Source of the DNA: Nocardia arthritidis
GTDB taxonomy: Bacteria; Actinomycetota; Actinomycetes; Mycobacteriales; Mycobacteriaceae
Assembly (NCBI RefSeq): GCF_011801145.1
Contig: NZ_CP046172.1
Coordinates: 4,712,001-4,776,000 of the forward strand
Reading direction: 5' to 3'
Length of the DNA: 64,000 nt
Part shown: positions 34,769 through 44,295 of the stretch, piece by piece
How positions within the stretch are numbered: the first letter of the stretch is position 1
How the letters are laid out: the number at the start of each line of letters is the position of its first letter
Position numbers and translations under genes: made by a program
The notes under the pieces: model-generated
Seen by the model: only the letters and a program-made list of their open reading frames with translations
What the model was told of the DNA's origin: nothing
Database searches by the model: none

Positions 34769-37054
34769 ATGACAACGCATCTCACGCACTGGGGGGCCTT
34801 CGAGGCCACCAGCGACGGTATTCGGTTGACCGAGGTGCGGCCATGGCGCGACGATCCGGAACCGACACCGTTGATCGAGAACGTGGCCTCGGCGCAACAT
34901 CATCCGACGCGGATCGATCAGCCGTATGTGCGCAAGGGTTGGCTGGAGCACGGTCCAGGCGCCGCCGCGCGCGGGGACGAGCCGTTCGTTCCGGTGTCGT
35001 GGGAGAAGGCGCTCGATCTGCTGGCGGGCGAATTGGCAAGGGTCTACCGGGAATACGGGCCGGAGGCGGTGTACGGCGGCTCCTATGGGTGGGCCAGCGC
35101 GGGGCGGTTCCATCATGCGCAGAGTCAGGTGCACCGGTTCTTGAACTGCCTCGGCGGTTATGTCGCGCACCGCAACAGCTACAGCCTGGGCGCGTCCACC
35201 GTGCTGCTGCCGCACATCATCACCGATATCGACACGATCATGGCGCGGTCGACCACGAAATCGGTTGTCGCGCGGGAGGCCCGGCTGGTGGTCGCGTTCG
35301 GCGGTCTGTCGCCGAAGAATTCCGCGGTGTCACCGGGCGGGGTGTCCCGGCACAACACCCGCGGCTGGATCGAGACGGCCAAGGCGAACGGATGCCGGTT
35401 CGTCACGGTCGGGCCGCTGCGCGACGACATCCCGGCCGAGGCGGCGGCGGAGTGGATCGCGCCGCATCCGGGCAGCGATGCGGCGCTGATGCTCGCGCTC
35501 GCGCAGGTGCTGGACGCGGAAGGCCTGGCGGACAAGGACTTTCTGGACCGCTACACGGTGGGTTACCACCGTTTCGCGGCCTACCTGCGCGGCGAGTCCG
35601 ACGGTGTGGTCAAGGATCCGGAGTGGGCGGCGGCGATCACCGGTGTCGCGGCGGACCGGATCCGGTCGTTGGCGCGTGAGATGGCGGGCACCAGAACGCT
35701 GATCACCGTGAGCTGGTCGCTGCAGCGGGCCGAACACGGCGAGCAGCCGCTGTGGCTGGGCGTTGTGCTGGCCGCGATGCTGGGCCAGATCGGTTTGCCG
35801 GGCGGCGGTTTCGGGCACGGCTACGGGTCCGCCGCGAATGTCGGTATGGCCGTTCGGGTTACCTCGCCGCCGCGGCTGCCGCAGGGCCGGAACGCGGTGC
35901 GTGAGTTCATACCGGTCGCGCGGATCGCCGACATGCTGCTGAATCCCGGTGCGCCGTACGAGTACGACGGCGAGCATCGCACCTTCCCCGATATCAAGAT
36001 GATCTATTGGGCCGGCGGCAATCCGTTCCATCACCACCAGAACCTGGCGCGGTTGCGGTCGGCGTTCGCCCGGCCGGAGACCATTGTGGTGCACGATCCG
36101 TTCTGGTCGGCGACCGCGCGGCACGCCGATATCGTGCTGCCGTCCACCATGACCATCGAGCGCGACGACTACGGCTCCGGCCAGGGCGACCGGTTCTTCT
36201 TCCCGATGCGTGCGCTCACCCAGCCGCACGGGCAGGCCCGCGACGACTACTGGACGCTGGGCGAGCTGGCCGAAAGGCTCGGTGTCGGAAAGGAATTCAC
36301 CGAGGGCCGGACCGCGCAGGAGTGGTTGCGGCACCTATACGAGCAGTGGCGGGAGCAGCTGGTCGCCGACGGGTACGAACTGCCGGATTTCGACGCGTTC
36401 TGGGCCGGTGAACGGCTGGAGTTGCCGATCGAGGCAGAGGAGCATATCGCCTTCGCCGACTTCCGGGCCGATCCGGCGGCGCATCCGTTGCCGACGCCGA
36501 GCGGCCGGATCGAGATCTTCTCCGAAACCATCGCCGGATTCGGTTACGACGACTGCCCGGGGCATCCGGTGTGGTTGGCACCCGAGGAATGGTTGGGCGG
36601 TCCGCTGGCCGCCCGGTTCCCGATCCAGTTGGTCGCCAATCAGCCGCGCACCAAATTGCACAGCCAGCTCGATGTGGGCGCGCACAGTCAATCCACGAAA
36701 GTGTCCGGGCGCGAACCGGTTCGGCTGCATCCGGCCGACGCGGCCGCCCGCGGCCTCGCCGACGGCGATATCGCGCGGATCTTCAACGACCGGGGCAGTT
36801 GCCTGGCCGGAGTGCGGGTCGACGAGGCGTTGCGTCCCGGCGTCGCGCAACTGTCGACGGGCGCATGGTACGACCCCGACCCGGCGGACCCGTCGTTCTG
36901 TCGTCACGGAAATCCGAACGCGGTGACGAATGACCGTGGCACATCGAGGTTGAGCCAGGGATGCACCGGGCAGCTGTCGCTGGTCGAGATCGAGAAGTAC
37001 ACGGGTGTGGTACCGGAACTGAGCGTGAGCGGCCCGCCGGTTATCGAACGCTGA
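34769..37054 (+). CDS. Molybdopterin-dependent oxidoreductase, biotin/DMSO reductase (BisC) type
   Basis: The 761-residue protein belongs to the DMSO reductase family that lacks an N-terminal Fe-S motif. YGGSYGWASAGRFHHAQSQ carries Ser110, the expected molybdenum ligand. Other family blocks are IYWAGGNPFHHHQNLARL, HDPFWSATARHADIVLPS, NQPRTKLHSQLD and the C-terminal molydopterin-binding GNPNAVTNDRGTSRLSQG. It has no twin-arginine signal, so it is cytoplasmic like BisC, which reduces biotin sulfoxide or methionine sulfoxide. GAGAGG precedes ATG 34769. An earlier in-frame start would overlap the rhodanese gene. Confidence 0.92.
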   Translation: MTTHLTHWGAFEATSDGIRLTEVRPWRDDPEPTPLIENVASAQHHPTRIDQPYVRKGWLEHGPGAAARGDEPFVPVSWEKALDLLAGELARVYREYGPEAVYGGSYGWASAGRFHHAQSQVHRFLNCLGGYVAHRNSYSLGASTVLLPHIITDIDTIMARSTTKSVVAREARLVVAFGGLSPKNSAVSPGGVSRHNTRGWIETAKANGCRFVTVGPLRDDIPAEAAAEWIAPHPGSDAALMLALAQVLDAEGLADKDFLDRYTVGYHRFAAYLRGESDGVVKDPEWAAAITGVAADRIRSLAREMAGTRTLITVSWSLQRAEHGEQPLWLGVVLAAMLGQIGLPGGGFGHGYGSAANVGMAVRVTSPPRLPQGRNAVREFIPVARIADMLLNPGAPYEYDGEHRTFPDIKMIYWAGGNPFHHHQNLARLRSAFARPETIVVHDPFWSATARHADIVLPSTMTIERDDYGSGQGDRFFFPMRALTQPHGQARDDYWTLGELAERLGVGKEFTEGRTAQEWLRHLYEQWREQLVADGYELPDFDAFWAGERLELPIEAEEHIAFADFRADPAAHPLPTPSGRIEIFSETIAGFGYDDCPGHPVWLAPEEWLGGPLAARFPIQLVANQPRTKLHSQLDVGAHSQSTKVSGREPVRLHPADAAARGLADGDIARIFNDRGSCLAGVRVDEALRPGVAQLSTGAWYDPDPADPSFCRHGNPNAVTNDRGTSRLSQGCTGQLSLVEIEKYTGVVPELSVSGPPVIER

Positions 37055-37109
37055 CGGGTTGACGGTCGCCCGGATTGGGGCAAATAGGTTCTGCGCGTTG
37101 GGATTTCCC

Positions 37110-37121
37110 TATACTTGCCGC
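37110..37121 (+). promoter_or_regulatory. -10 box of a probable leaderless promoter
   Basis: TATACT at 37110-37115 is followed by six bases and then ATG 37122. This supports a transcript that begins at the start codon. No clear -35 is visible. Confidence 0.5.
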
Positions 37122-37964
37122 ATGTTGGCTGCGAGCGGGGCGAGTCCGGAGAGTCCGCACGGCCCGGGAGCGGTGCGCCGTCGCTGCTTCGTAGCGCAGA
37201 TCGAATACGCCGCCCGGCAACTCGATGTGGATCTGACGTGGTACTCCGATCACTGGGTTGCTCATCTGCGCTACGCGGGCCGACAACAGCATCTGGTCGG
37301 GTACGCCTTTCCGCTCAACGACTTGTCCGCGGCGCACCTCGCCGACGACAAGGTGGCCACCTCGGTGGTGCTCGCACGCGATGGTGTACCGCACATCCAT
37401 CACGAACTGCTGTGGGTCGCCGCCGAGGCCGAGTTCGAGGTCGGCGCGTTGGCGGTATTGGATCGGGTGCCGGTGCCGCTGGTGGTCAAACCGTGTACGG
37501 GCCGGGGAGGTCTGGACGTGTTCCGGGCGACGTCGGTGTCCGGATATCTGACGGTGGTCAGAGCGCTCGCGCGTGCGCACCGGACGTTGGCGGTGTGTCC
37601 GTTGGTCGCGATCGAGCGGGAATTTCGGGTGATCTATCTGCGGGGCGGTGCCGAGCTGATCTTCGAGAAGGTGCGGCCGGACGGGCACCGCGACTGGCGG
37701 CACAATCTCGAACACGGCGCGGTTCCGGTGGTTGTGGACGACTCCGCGACATGTGCGGCGTTGGCCGCGTTGGCGAAGCAGGCCGCGACGGCATTGGGCA
37801 TCTCGTTCGCATCGATCGATATCGTGCAGTCCGATCGAGGACTCGAAGTGCTCGAGCTCAACAGCGGGGTCAGTCTCGAATACTTCAGCCGATCCAACGC
37901 GGAACACTTCCAGTTGGCGGCCGAAGTGTACCGTCGGGCCCTGCAAGCCTGCCTCGATTGCTGA
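37122..37964 (+). CDS. RimK-like ATP-grasp protein
   Basis: The 280-residue protein has an ATP-grasp core: VPLVVKPCTGRGGLDVFRA (lysine and glycine loop), REFRVIYLRGGAELIFEKVR, and DIVQSDRGLEVLELNSGVSLEYF (metal-binding Glu and Asn). Family members ligate an amine to a carboxylate via an acyl phosphate, as in peptide tailing or natural-product assembly. The N-terminal region (residues 1-85) has no known homologue that I recognise. No substrate-peptide or exporter gene is adjacent. ATG 37122 is favoured by the -10 box; a start at 37059 is possible but would contain the promoter. Confidence 0.8.
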   Translation: MLAASGASPESPHGPGAVRRRCFVAQIEYAARQLDVDLTWYSDHWVAHLRYAGRQQHLVGYAFPLNDLSAAHLADDKVATSVVLARDGVPHIHHELLWVAAEAEFEVGALAVLDRVPVPLVVKPCTGRGGLDVFRATSVSGYLTVVRALARAHRTLAVCPLVAIEREFRVIYLRGGAELIFEKVRPDGHRDWRHNLEHGAVPVVVDDSATCAALAALAKQAATALGISFASIDIVQSDRGLEVLELNSGVSLEYFSRSNAEHFQLAAEVYRRALQACLDC

Positions 37965-38198
37965 GGGCATCGTATCGAGACATATTCGGTCCAGCGCTGC
38001 TCCCCACTTGAACACTAATTATGTTGTGGGACAACGAAACCTACAATGGCCACACGATAGGTGTCGGATGGTCTGCCGCAGCTTGCCGGCAGCGGGCGGG
38101 CCAGCGCCTGTCGCGTTCGCCGGCGACCGCCATCGCCGGATTTCCTCGCACGAATTTCAGTGACGGCCGCACGCTGTCCGAGTACGCCGGGAGAACCA

Positions 38199-39698
38199 AT
38201 GCGTCGCCCCCTATCCACCGCATTCACCGCCTCATTCGCCGCAGCGACCGCCGTCGCCGCGAGTATGGGCCTGGGCACACCCTTCGCCTTCGCCTCCGCC
38301 ACCGCGACCCCACCCGTCGTTGTCTCCGGTCCCACCCCGTTCGCCTCCGGCTGTAATGGCGCACCGCAGACGGGGACCAACTACCCCAACACCAAGGTCG
38401 AGCCACAAATCGCGATCAATCCGACCAATCCGAACAATATCGTCGCCGGCTACCAGCAGGATCGGTGGTCCGATGGCGGCGCCAACAGCGATATGGCCGG
38501 TGTCTCCCATGACGGCGGAGCGACCTGGAAGCAAGTCGTCATCCCGCACATCACCCACTGCGCCGGTGGCAATGCGAGCAACGGCGGCGACTACGAGCGC
38601 GCCACCGACCCCTGGGTCACCTTCGCACCCGACGGGACGTTGTATTACGTCTCGCAGCCACTCAACAGCTCCAACCCGAACAACGGGATGTCTGTCAGCA
38701 GGTCCACCGACGGCGGCGACACCTGGAGCGACCCCATCTCCCTCATTGCGGACACCGCGGCCGGTGTGCTCAACGACAAGGTCTCGATCACCGCCGACCC
38801 CGCCGATGCGCATTACGTCTACGCCACCTGGGATCGGCTCTCGACCTCCAAAGCCAACCGCAGTGCCGCGGAGGCGTTGCACGAACGGGCGCAGGCGAGC
38901 AGCGGCCCCACGATGCTCGCCCGTACCACCGACGGTGGCGCGACCTGGTCCACGACAACCATTTTCGACCCCGGTCAGAATGCCCAGACCATCGGCAATC
39001 AGATCGTGGTGCTGCCCAACGGAACCCTGGTCGACGTCTTCGACCTGATCTCGAACGGGAGCACCAGCATCGCGATCATCACCTCGACCGATCACGGAGC
39101 CACCTGGTCCGGACCCACCACTGTCGACCAGGTGCAGGAGGGCGGCGTCACCGACCCCAACACCGGTGCCACGATCAGGACCGGCGGCGGTATCCCAGAG
39201 ATCGCCGTCGACTCCCGCACCGGGGCGTTGTATGTGACCTGGCAGGACAACAGGTTCAGCGGTGGCGACCACGACGGCATCGCCTTCTCGAAGTCCACCG
39301 ACAACGGAGCGACCTGGTCCGACCCCATCGAGGTCAACACAACCACGAACACTCCTGCCTTCACCCCGACCGTGCGCGCCGGAGTGAACGGATCGATCGC
39401 CGTGTCCTACTACGACTTCCGCAACCTCGCCGCGGACAACACAACGACCCTGCCCACGGACTACTGGCTGGTGACTTCCTCCGACGGCGGGGCGACCTGG
39501 TCCGAAACTCATATCGCCGGTTCGTTCGACATGTTCACCGCCCCGAACGCCGAAGGTTACTTCCTCGGTGATTACGACGGACTCGCCGCAACCCCAACCG
39601 GCTTCCGCCCATTGTTCGCAGCGACCAACGACCAGAATCTCGACAACCGCACCGATATCTTCACCGCGACCGCCGACAGTACGACGATCACCAGATGA
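38199..39698 (+). CDS. Secreted sialidase-fold protein with six Asp-box repeats
   Basis: The 499-residue exported protein has a signal peptide of about 35 residues ending FAFASA. It contains at least six Asp boxes (S/T-x-D-x-G-x-T-W): SHDGGATW, STDGGDTW, TTDGGATW, STDHGATW, STDNGATW and SSDGGATW. They are spaced through a six-bladed propeller. Asp boxes are structural; they occur in sialidases and in many other BNR-type proteins. The Arg triad and nucleophilic Tyr of a true sialidase cannot be placed with confidence, so the enzymatic role is open. GGGAGA precedes ATG 38199. A long hairpin follows. Confidence 0.83.
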   Translation: MRRPLSTAFTASFAAATAVAASMGLGTPFAFASATATPPVVVSGPTPFASGCNGAPQTGTNYPNTKVEPQIAINPTNPNNIVAGYQQDRWSDGGANSDMAGVSHDGGATWKQVVIPHITHCAGGNASNGGDYERATDPWVTFAPDGTLYYVSQPLNSSNPNNGMSVSRSTDGGDTWSDPISLIADTAAGVLNDKVSITADPADAHYVYATWDRLSTSKANRSAAEALHERAQASSGPTMLARTTDGGATWSTTTIFDPGQNAQTIGNQIVVLPNGTLVDVFDLISNGSTSIAIITSTDHGATWSGPTTVDQVQEGGVTDPNTGATIRTGGGIPEIAVDSRTGALYVTWQDNRFSGGDHDGIAFSKSTDNGATWSDPIEVNTTTNTPAFTPTVRAGVNGSIAVSYYDFRNLAADNTTTLPTDYWLVTSSDGGATWSETHIAGSFDMFTAPNAEGYFLGDYDGLAATPTGFRPLFAATNDQNLDNRTDIFTATADSTTITR

Positions 39699-39752
39699 GC
39701 TCCGCCGCAATGCTTTTCGATCACTGCCGTTGCGGGAACCGCGTATCGGGCA

Positions 39753-39789
39753 AGGGCCGGCCGAGATCGCTGTGTGCTCGGCCGGCCCT
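39753..39789. terminator. Bidirectional terminator hairpin
   Basis: AGGGCCGGCCGAG (39753-39765) pairs perfectly with 39777-39789 around an eleven-base loop. It lies between the secreted Asp-box gene and the convergent CFP32-like gene. Confidence 0.8.
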
Positions 39790-39803
39790 CACCTGTGAGA
39801 GTG

Positions 39804-40604
39804 CTACTGCGGCATCTCTCCTACGGTCACGGCCGTGTCGATGAGCCCGAACACCTCACCCTGCGGCGCCGCGACCATCGCCATCCGGCCGACCGGCGAA
39901 TCCGAGGCGGGCATGACGACCGTCGCGCCGAGCTCGGAGGCCCGCGCCACCCCGGCATCGACGTCGTCGAACTGGAACCAGGTCAGCCAGTGGCTGGGCA
40001 CCGGCTCGACCGGCATCACGGTGTCGTCGTTCATGCCGCCCGCGGGCTGTTCGCCGCCGCGTGGAGTGAACATCGCGTAGATCATGGTCTTGCCGTCGCC
40101 GACGTCGGTGTAGGTGAAGCCGAAGGTGTCGGCGTAGAACTTCTCGGCGGCGGCGAGATCCCGGGTGTGCAGCTCGTTCCAGCAGTAGGAGCCGTGTTCG
40201 TTGTGGACTGCGGCGCCGTTGTGCGCGCGAGCCTGCCAGACGCCGAACACCGCGCCGACGGTGTCCACGCCGATGAACATACGTCCCGCGTCGAGCACAT
40301 CGAACGGAGGCGTGAGCACCTGGCCGCCGGCGGCGGACACCTTTCCGGCGACCGCGTCGGCATCGTCGGCGGCGAGGTAGGTGGTCCACACCGAGGGCAT
40401 CCCGGCCTGCGGTTTGGGGCCGATCCCGGCGACCGCGTTCCCGCCCTTCATCCCCATCAGGTAGCCACCGGCGTCCTCCTCGCCACCTTCGATGGTCCAA
40501 TCGAACAACGCGGCATAGAACTCGCTCGCCTTGACCGGGTCGTCGACCTGGCAGTCCACCCAACAGGGGGTACCTTCCGGCCACGGTGTGGAACGTACAG
40601 GCAT
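39804..40604 (-). CDS. Double-domain VOC protein, CFP32/Rv0577-like
   Basis: The 266-residue protein has two VOC domains in tandem. The first begins EGTPCWVDCQVDDPVKASEF, with WTTYLAADDADAVAGKV and DAGRMFIGVDTVGAVFGVWQA. The second begins GSYCWNELHTRDLAAAEKFY and ends SPVGRMAMVAAPQGEVFGLI. This order matches mycobacterial CFP32 (Rv0577), a glyoxalase-like protein found in culture filtrate and linked to cofactor or TLR2 interaction. No signal peptide is present. Function is not established. Confidence 0.87.
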   Translation of the reverse strand: MPVRSTPWPEGTPCWVDCQVDDPVKASEFYAALFDWTIEGGEEDAGGYLMGMKGGNAVAGIGPKPQAGMPSVWTTYLAADDADAVAGKVSAAGGQVLTPPFDVLDAGRMFIGVDTVGAVFGVWQARAHNGAAVHNEHGSYCWNELHTRDLAAAEKFYADTFGFTYTDVGDGKTMIYAMFTPRGGEQPAGGMNDDTVMPVEPVPSHWLTWFQFDDVDAGVARASELGATVVMPASDSPVGRMAMVAAPQGEVFGLIDTAVTVGEMPQ

Positions 40605-41258
40605 CGGTCTCTCCGTTCTGTGCTAGCGGTTGCCCGGTTATCAGCTGCTCGCGACCACAAGCGGACCAACCGCCGACCTCCCACCCGCGGCCGAAGGTGG
40701 CCGACGACCGAGGCGCTGCTCATAATCACTGCCCTTGCGCTCAGGCGGCCTCGGCAAACGATCCGTCGTGCACCGAACCCCAACTGGACCAACCGTTTTC
40801 GACTGATCTTCCGTGAATAACGCATGACGTGACGATCATGCGGGTGACACCATCGCCTCCCGACATGGCCACAAGCTTCCGCAACGGAGAACCCGCAATC
40901 CGACCGCCAGGGCATCGCATCCGGAGGCCGAGCCGATTACTGGCTCGAACCGGAACGGCAGCATCTTTGATTAGACATGACCTCGAGGTGTGTCCGCACA
41001 GGATTCGTCGATCCGATGGGCAATCCGCCGGACAACTCATGTTGCCCAACCGATCACGCCGCGATCCGCCTGCGTCTTCGTGACGGACGCGTAGGTCGTC
41101 TGCGATGCGCCGTCTCACCCGCGGCAAGTGGCGGTGGCGCCGATGCCTGTGTGCGTCCACGTCTGAGGAGGTCGAGAACTGTTGTGGCACTGCTGAATAC
41201 GCGTGAGTCGTCAGAAATTCGGTGGTCGGATCGGTGATCGGTTGGTCACACTGCAACC
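40605..41258. other. Intergenic region, 654 bases, no recognisable gene
   Basis: Several frames of 80-170 codons are open on both strands, but none shows a known motif, a ribosome site or third-position GC bias typical of this genome. It may hold a decayed gene. Composition is less GC-rich than the neighbours. Confidence 0.5.
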
Positions 41259-42206
41259 GTGGTGGTGACGGAAAGAGCTGGGCGGGCGGCGATCCGGGCT
41301 CAGGCGACCGGGTGGTGTTTGACGTCGTGGGTGTTGTTCGCGAGTTCCGGGCCGTTGGCCAAGGCGGTGATGGGGGCGGGTTGGTCGCCTGCGGCGGTGA
41401 CTTCGGTGCGGATCGCGTTGGCCGCGGTGTTGCTGGTACCGGTGGTGGCGGTGTTGCGGCCCCGGGCGCTGCGCTTTCGGCGTACCGATTTGTGGCTGCT
41501 GCTCGGCTACGGGGTGCTTGGTGTCGCGGGGGTGCAATTGTTGTTCTTCGTTGCGGTGGCGCGGGTTCCGGTTGGGGTGGCGATGGTGTTGGTGAATCTC
41601 GCGCCCGCGCTGGTCGCGCTGTGGGTGCGGGTGGTGCGGCGCACGCGGCTGCCGGGGTGGGTGTGGTTCGGTATCGGATCGGCGGTGGCCGGATTGGCCT
41701 TGGTCGCGCAGATTTGGCGTGACGGCGAGCTGGACATGCTCGGTGTCGCAGCCGGTTTGGGTTCGGCGATCTGTTCGGCCGGGTACTTTCTGCTCGGCGA
41801 GCACGGTGCGAACAGGCATGACCCGGCGGGGCTGACCGCGGTCGGGTTGGCCGTCGGCGCGGTGGTGATGGCGGTGTTCACCCCGCCGTGGACGTTGCCC
41901 GGGGAGCTGCTCACCGCCTCGGCTGTGCTGGGTGGCGTTGATATGCCTGTGTGGCTGGTGCTGCTGGTTCTGGCCGTGGTGGGTACCGCGCTGCCCTATC
42001 TGGTGGGGCTGCGGGCGCTGCGTGATCTACCCTCGGCGCCGGCGAGCGTGCTGGCCGTGGCGGAACCTCTGGTCGCGGCGGTGCTGGCGTGGCTGCTGCT
42101 CGGCCAGTCGCTGGGTGTTGCGCAGATGGTCGGTGCGGTGGTCATGGTGTTCGGCGCGCTGCTGGTGCAACTGAGCATGCCGGAGACCGCGGTCCCGGAC
42201 CGCTGA
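41259..42206 (+). CDS. EamA-family (DMT) transporter
   Basis: The 315-residue protein has ten hydrophobic helices in two EamA repeats, beginning with SWVLFASSGPLAKAVMGAGW and ending PLVAAVLAWLLLGQSLGVAQ, a standard EamA helix pair. Such proteins export amino acids or other metabolites. GTG 41259 lacks an obvious ribosome site; a weak CACACT lies six bases upstream. It converges with a WYL regulator gene. Confidence 0.87.
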   Translation: MVVTERAGRAAIRAQATGWCLTSWVLFASSGPLAKAVMGAGWSPAAVTSVRIALAAVLLVPVVAVLRPRALRFRRTDLWLLLGYGVLGVAGVQLLFFVAVARVPVGVAMVLVNLAPALVALWVRVVRRTRLPGWVWFGIGSAVAGLALVAQIWRDGELDMLGVAAGLGSAICSAGYFLLGEHGANRHDPAGLTAVGLAVGAVVMAVFTPPWTLPGELLTASAVLGGVDMPVWLVLLVLAVVGTALPYLVGLRALRDLPSAPASVLAVAEPLVAAVLAWLLLGQSLGVAQMVGAVVMVFGALLVQLSMPETAVPDR

Positions 42207-42213
42207 TCCGGTC

Positions 42214-43251
42214 TCAGCAACGATCGGAACATGCTGGGGCATCGGTGATTTCACCGCATGCGGGGGTGAGGTAGGTGTTGGCGAGCCCGCGGATCACGGC
42301 GACGGCCGCTTCGCGCAGGTCGGCGGGGGCCAGGATCTCCACGCCCGCGCCGAGGGAAAGTAGTTGGCCCAGTGCGCGTTCGGTGGATTCGATGGGGATG
42401 ACGGCGCGGTACCAGCCGTATTCGTCGGGGGTGAGCGCGGTGTGTTCGACGGCGGCGGTCATGAGCGGGTCGAGGACGTCGGGGAGGCGGCGCAGTGCGT
42501 CGGGGGACAGGCGGACGATGGCCTGGCCCGTCCGGCGGCGGGTATCGAGGTCTGAGAGGAGGGTGTGCCAGTAGTCGGTGAGTTCGAAATCGGTTGGGCG
42601 GTCGAAGGTTTCGGTGAGGGTGTCGAGCCGGAGGATGCGCGAGACGCGGTAGGTGCGGATATGTTCGGTCTGCTGTTCGGTGTGCCGGGCGACGAGGTAC
42701 CACAGGCCGGCCTTGGCGACGATGCCGTAGGGGGCGACGGTGCGGGTGACGACGGTCTGGTCGGCCCATTGGCGGTGGTAGCGCATGGTGAGCAGGTGTT
42801 GGTTCCAGACGGCGTCGGCGACGGTGGGCAGGAACGGTACCTCTTCGGATTCGCTGTACCAGGGGAGCCGGTCGATGAGGAAGCGTTTGGCGATGCGGTC
42901 GGCGCGGTCGCGCAGTTCGGGTGACAGGGCGGCGGTGAGTTTGAGCCGGGCGGTGGTGACGGCGTCGCCGAGGCCGAGATCGGCCGCGGTTTTGGGTAAT
43001 CCGGTGAGGAACAGGCTCTGTGCCTCGTCGGCGGTGAGGCCGGTGAGTTTGGTGCGGTATCCGTCGAGGATCTGGTAGCCGCCGTCCTTGCCGGGTTCGC
43101 CGAAGAGGGGTACGCCGGAGGCGCTGAGCGCGTCGATGTCGCGGTAGATGGTGCGGACCGAGACCTCGAGGTGTTCGGCGAGTTGGGCGGCGGTGAGCCT
43201 GCCGCGGGTTTGCAGGAGCAGGAGGATGGAGACCAGTCGGCTGGCGCGCAC
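42214..43251 (-). CDS. WYL-domain (YafY-type) transcriptional regulator
   Basis: An N-terminal HTH_11 domain (MRASRLVSILLLLQTRGRLT, then EVSVRTIYRDIDALSASGVP) leads to a WYL domain (VAPYGIVAKAGLWYLVARH) and a C-terminal WCX segment (YGWYRAVIPIEST). The family senses nucleotides or other ligands. GTG 43251 starts the frame. A perfect dyad 21-41 bases upstream is the likely autoregulatory site. Such regulators are commonly divergent from a VOC or DUF gene, but here none is intact. Confidence 0.92.
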   Translation of the reverse strand: MRASRLVSILLLLQTRGRLTAAQLAEHLEVSVRTIYRDIDALSASGVPLFGEPGKDGGYQILDGYRTKLTGLTADEAQSLFLTGLPKTAADLGLGDAVTTARLKLTAALSPELRDRADRIAKRFLIDRLPWYSESEEVPFLPTVADAVWNQHLLTMRYHRQWADQTVVTRTVAPYGIVAKAGLWYLVARHTEQQTEHIRTYRVSRILRLDTLTETFDRPTDFELTDYWHTLLSDLDTRRRTGQAIVRLSPDALRRLPDVLDPLMTAAVEHTALTPDEYGWYRAVIPIESTERALGQLLSLGAGVEILAPADLREAAVAVIRGLANTYLTPACGEITDAPACSDRC

Positions 43252-43271
43252 GTCCGAATTCTTCCAGCGAC

Positions 43272-43292
43272 CACTGACAGAAGATGTCAGTG
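43272..43292. promoter_or_regulatory. Operator dyad of the WYL regulator
   Basis: CACTGACA (43272-43279) and TGTCAGTG (43285-43292) are perfect inverted arms with a five-base spacer. The dyad lies just upstream of the WYL gene, in a position to control it and any gene reading the other way. Confidence 0.6.
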
Positions 43293-43799
43293 AGTGCCGA
43301 TTACCTTCGCTCGGTGACTATTTCCCAAGTGCATGAGGACGCTGATCTGTTCTTTTCGACCACCAGCGCCCCGGAATCCGAAGAATCCGACCGATCTGTC
43401 ACCGAACGCCCGGTGCTGTCGCTGCTGAATTGGCTGTTCGACGACCCGAGCAGGCGCTACCGGGTGCGCCCCGGCTTCGAAGTCGATGCCGCGCCACGTA
43501 ATTGGCCGCGATGAGGGCGAGGTGGGAGCCCGGAGTGCGCGCCGACGCGGTGCACACGCGGCAATCGACTTCGCGCGTTGTCTATCGCCTACGCGGGAAG
43601 CTGAAGGTTGCGCGGGAACGGCGTCGTCCGCGTTGGTGGGCGGGAGTGGGCCTGGAATCCCGGAGATCAGACCGGTCGGTTGGTGAATTGGCTGGATGGG
43701 AGCTGTTTTTCGGTCTGGGCGGGCATCCGTGAGTGATGGTGCTCTCACCGGGGCGCGCCGAGACCCTGCCCGGCCTGTGGTTCTGTCAATATCGTGCCC
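43293..43799. other. Region of about 500 bases without a convincing gene
   Basis: A 66-codon frame (GTG 43314) begins VTISQVHEDADLFF and ends in APRNWPR. Its sequence matches no family I know, and it is followed by another short open frame. It may be a remnant of the gene once controlled by the WYL dyad. Supporting evidence is weak. Confidence 0.4.
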
Positions 43800-44282
43800 A
43801 TGGTGTCGAATCCGCTGCCCGCGTTCGCTCGGCGGCTCGCGCAGCAACCGTGGGTGATGAGCATGTCGCCGGTGGTGGTGCCCGCCGAGCGGTTGATCCG
43901 GCGGTTGACCGGTGGACGGATGGGTGTGCTCGATCTGGCGGGGCTGCCGTCGATCGAGATCACCGTGCGCGGCCGCAAGACCGGGACGCCGCGGACCACC
44001 TCGCTGCTGTACGTGCCGAACGGCGAGGCGTTCGTGGTGATCGGCTCCAACTGGGGTAGCCCGAAACATCCGGCGTGGTCGGCGAATTTGCGCGCCGCGT
44101 CGACGGCGACGGTGCGGCACGGCGGCGAGCGGTTCCCGGTGCGGGTCGCCGAGGCGACCGATGTGGATCGCAAGCGGCTGTGGGATCTGGCGGTGGAATT
44201 CTGGCCCGGCTACGAGATGGAGTACGCGCTGTCGGGTTTCCGTGAGTTCCGCATCTTCGAGCTGCGCCGAATCGAGGACTGA
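43800..44282 (+). CDS. Ddn-family nitroreductase-like protein (deazaflavin F420-dependent)
   Basis: The 160-residue protein matches the Ddn/Rv3547 family: ITVRGRKTGTPRTTSLLYV, FVVIGSNWGSPKHPAWSANL, TVRHGGERFPVRVAEAT and WDLAVEFWPGYEMEYAL. Members use reduced F420 to reduce nitro compounds or quinones at the membrane. ATG 43800 is preferred; a GTG lies two codons earlier. It converges with a gene of unknown function. Confidence 0.87.
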   Translation: MVSNPLPAFARRLAQQPWVMSMSPVVVPAERLIRRLTGGRMGVLDLAGLPSIEITVRGRKTGTPRTTSLLYVPNGEAFVVIGSNWGSPKHPAWSANLRAASTATVRHGGERFPVRVAEATDVDRKRLWDLAVEFWPGYEMEYALSGFREFRIFELRRIED

Positions 44283-44295
44283 ATTCTGTTGCGGC

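Noticed and set aside
40741..41256. 171-codon minus-strand frame between the CFP32-like and EamA genes
   Set aside because: No recognisable motif, ribosome site or codon pattern; likely chance in high-GC DNA.
43314..43514. 66-codon frame after the WYL dyad
   Set aside because: No known family or ribosome site; kept only as a possible remnant.
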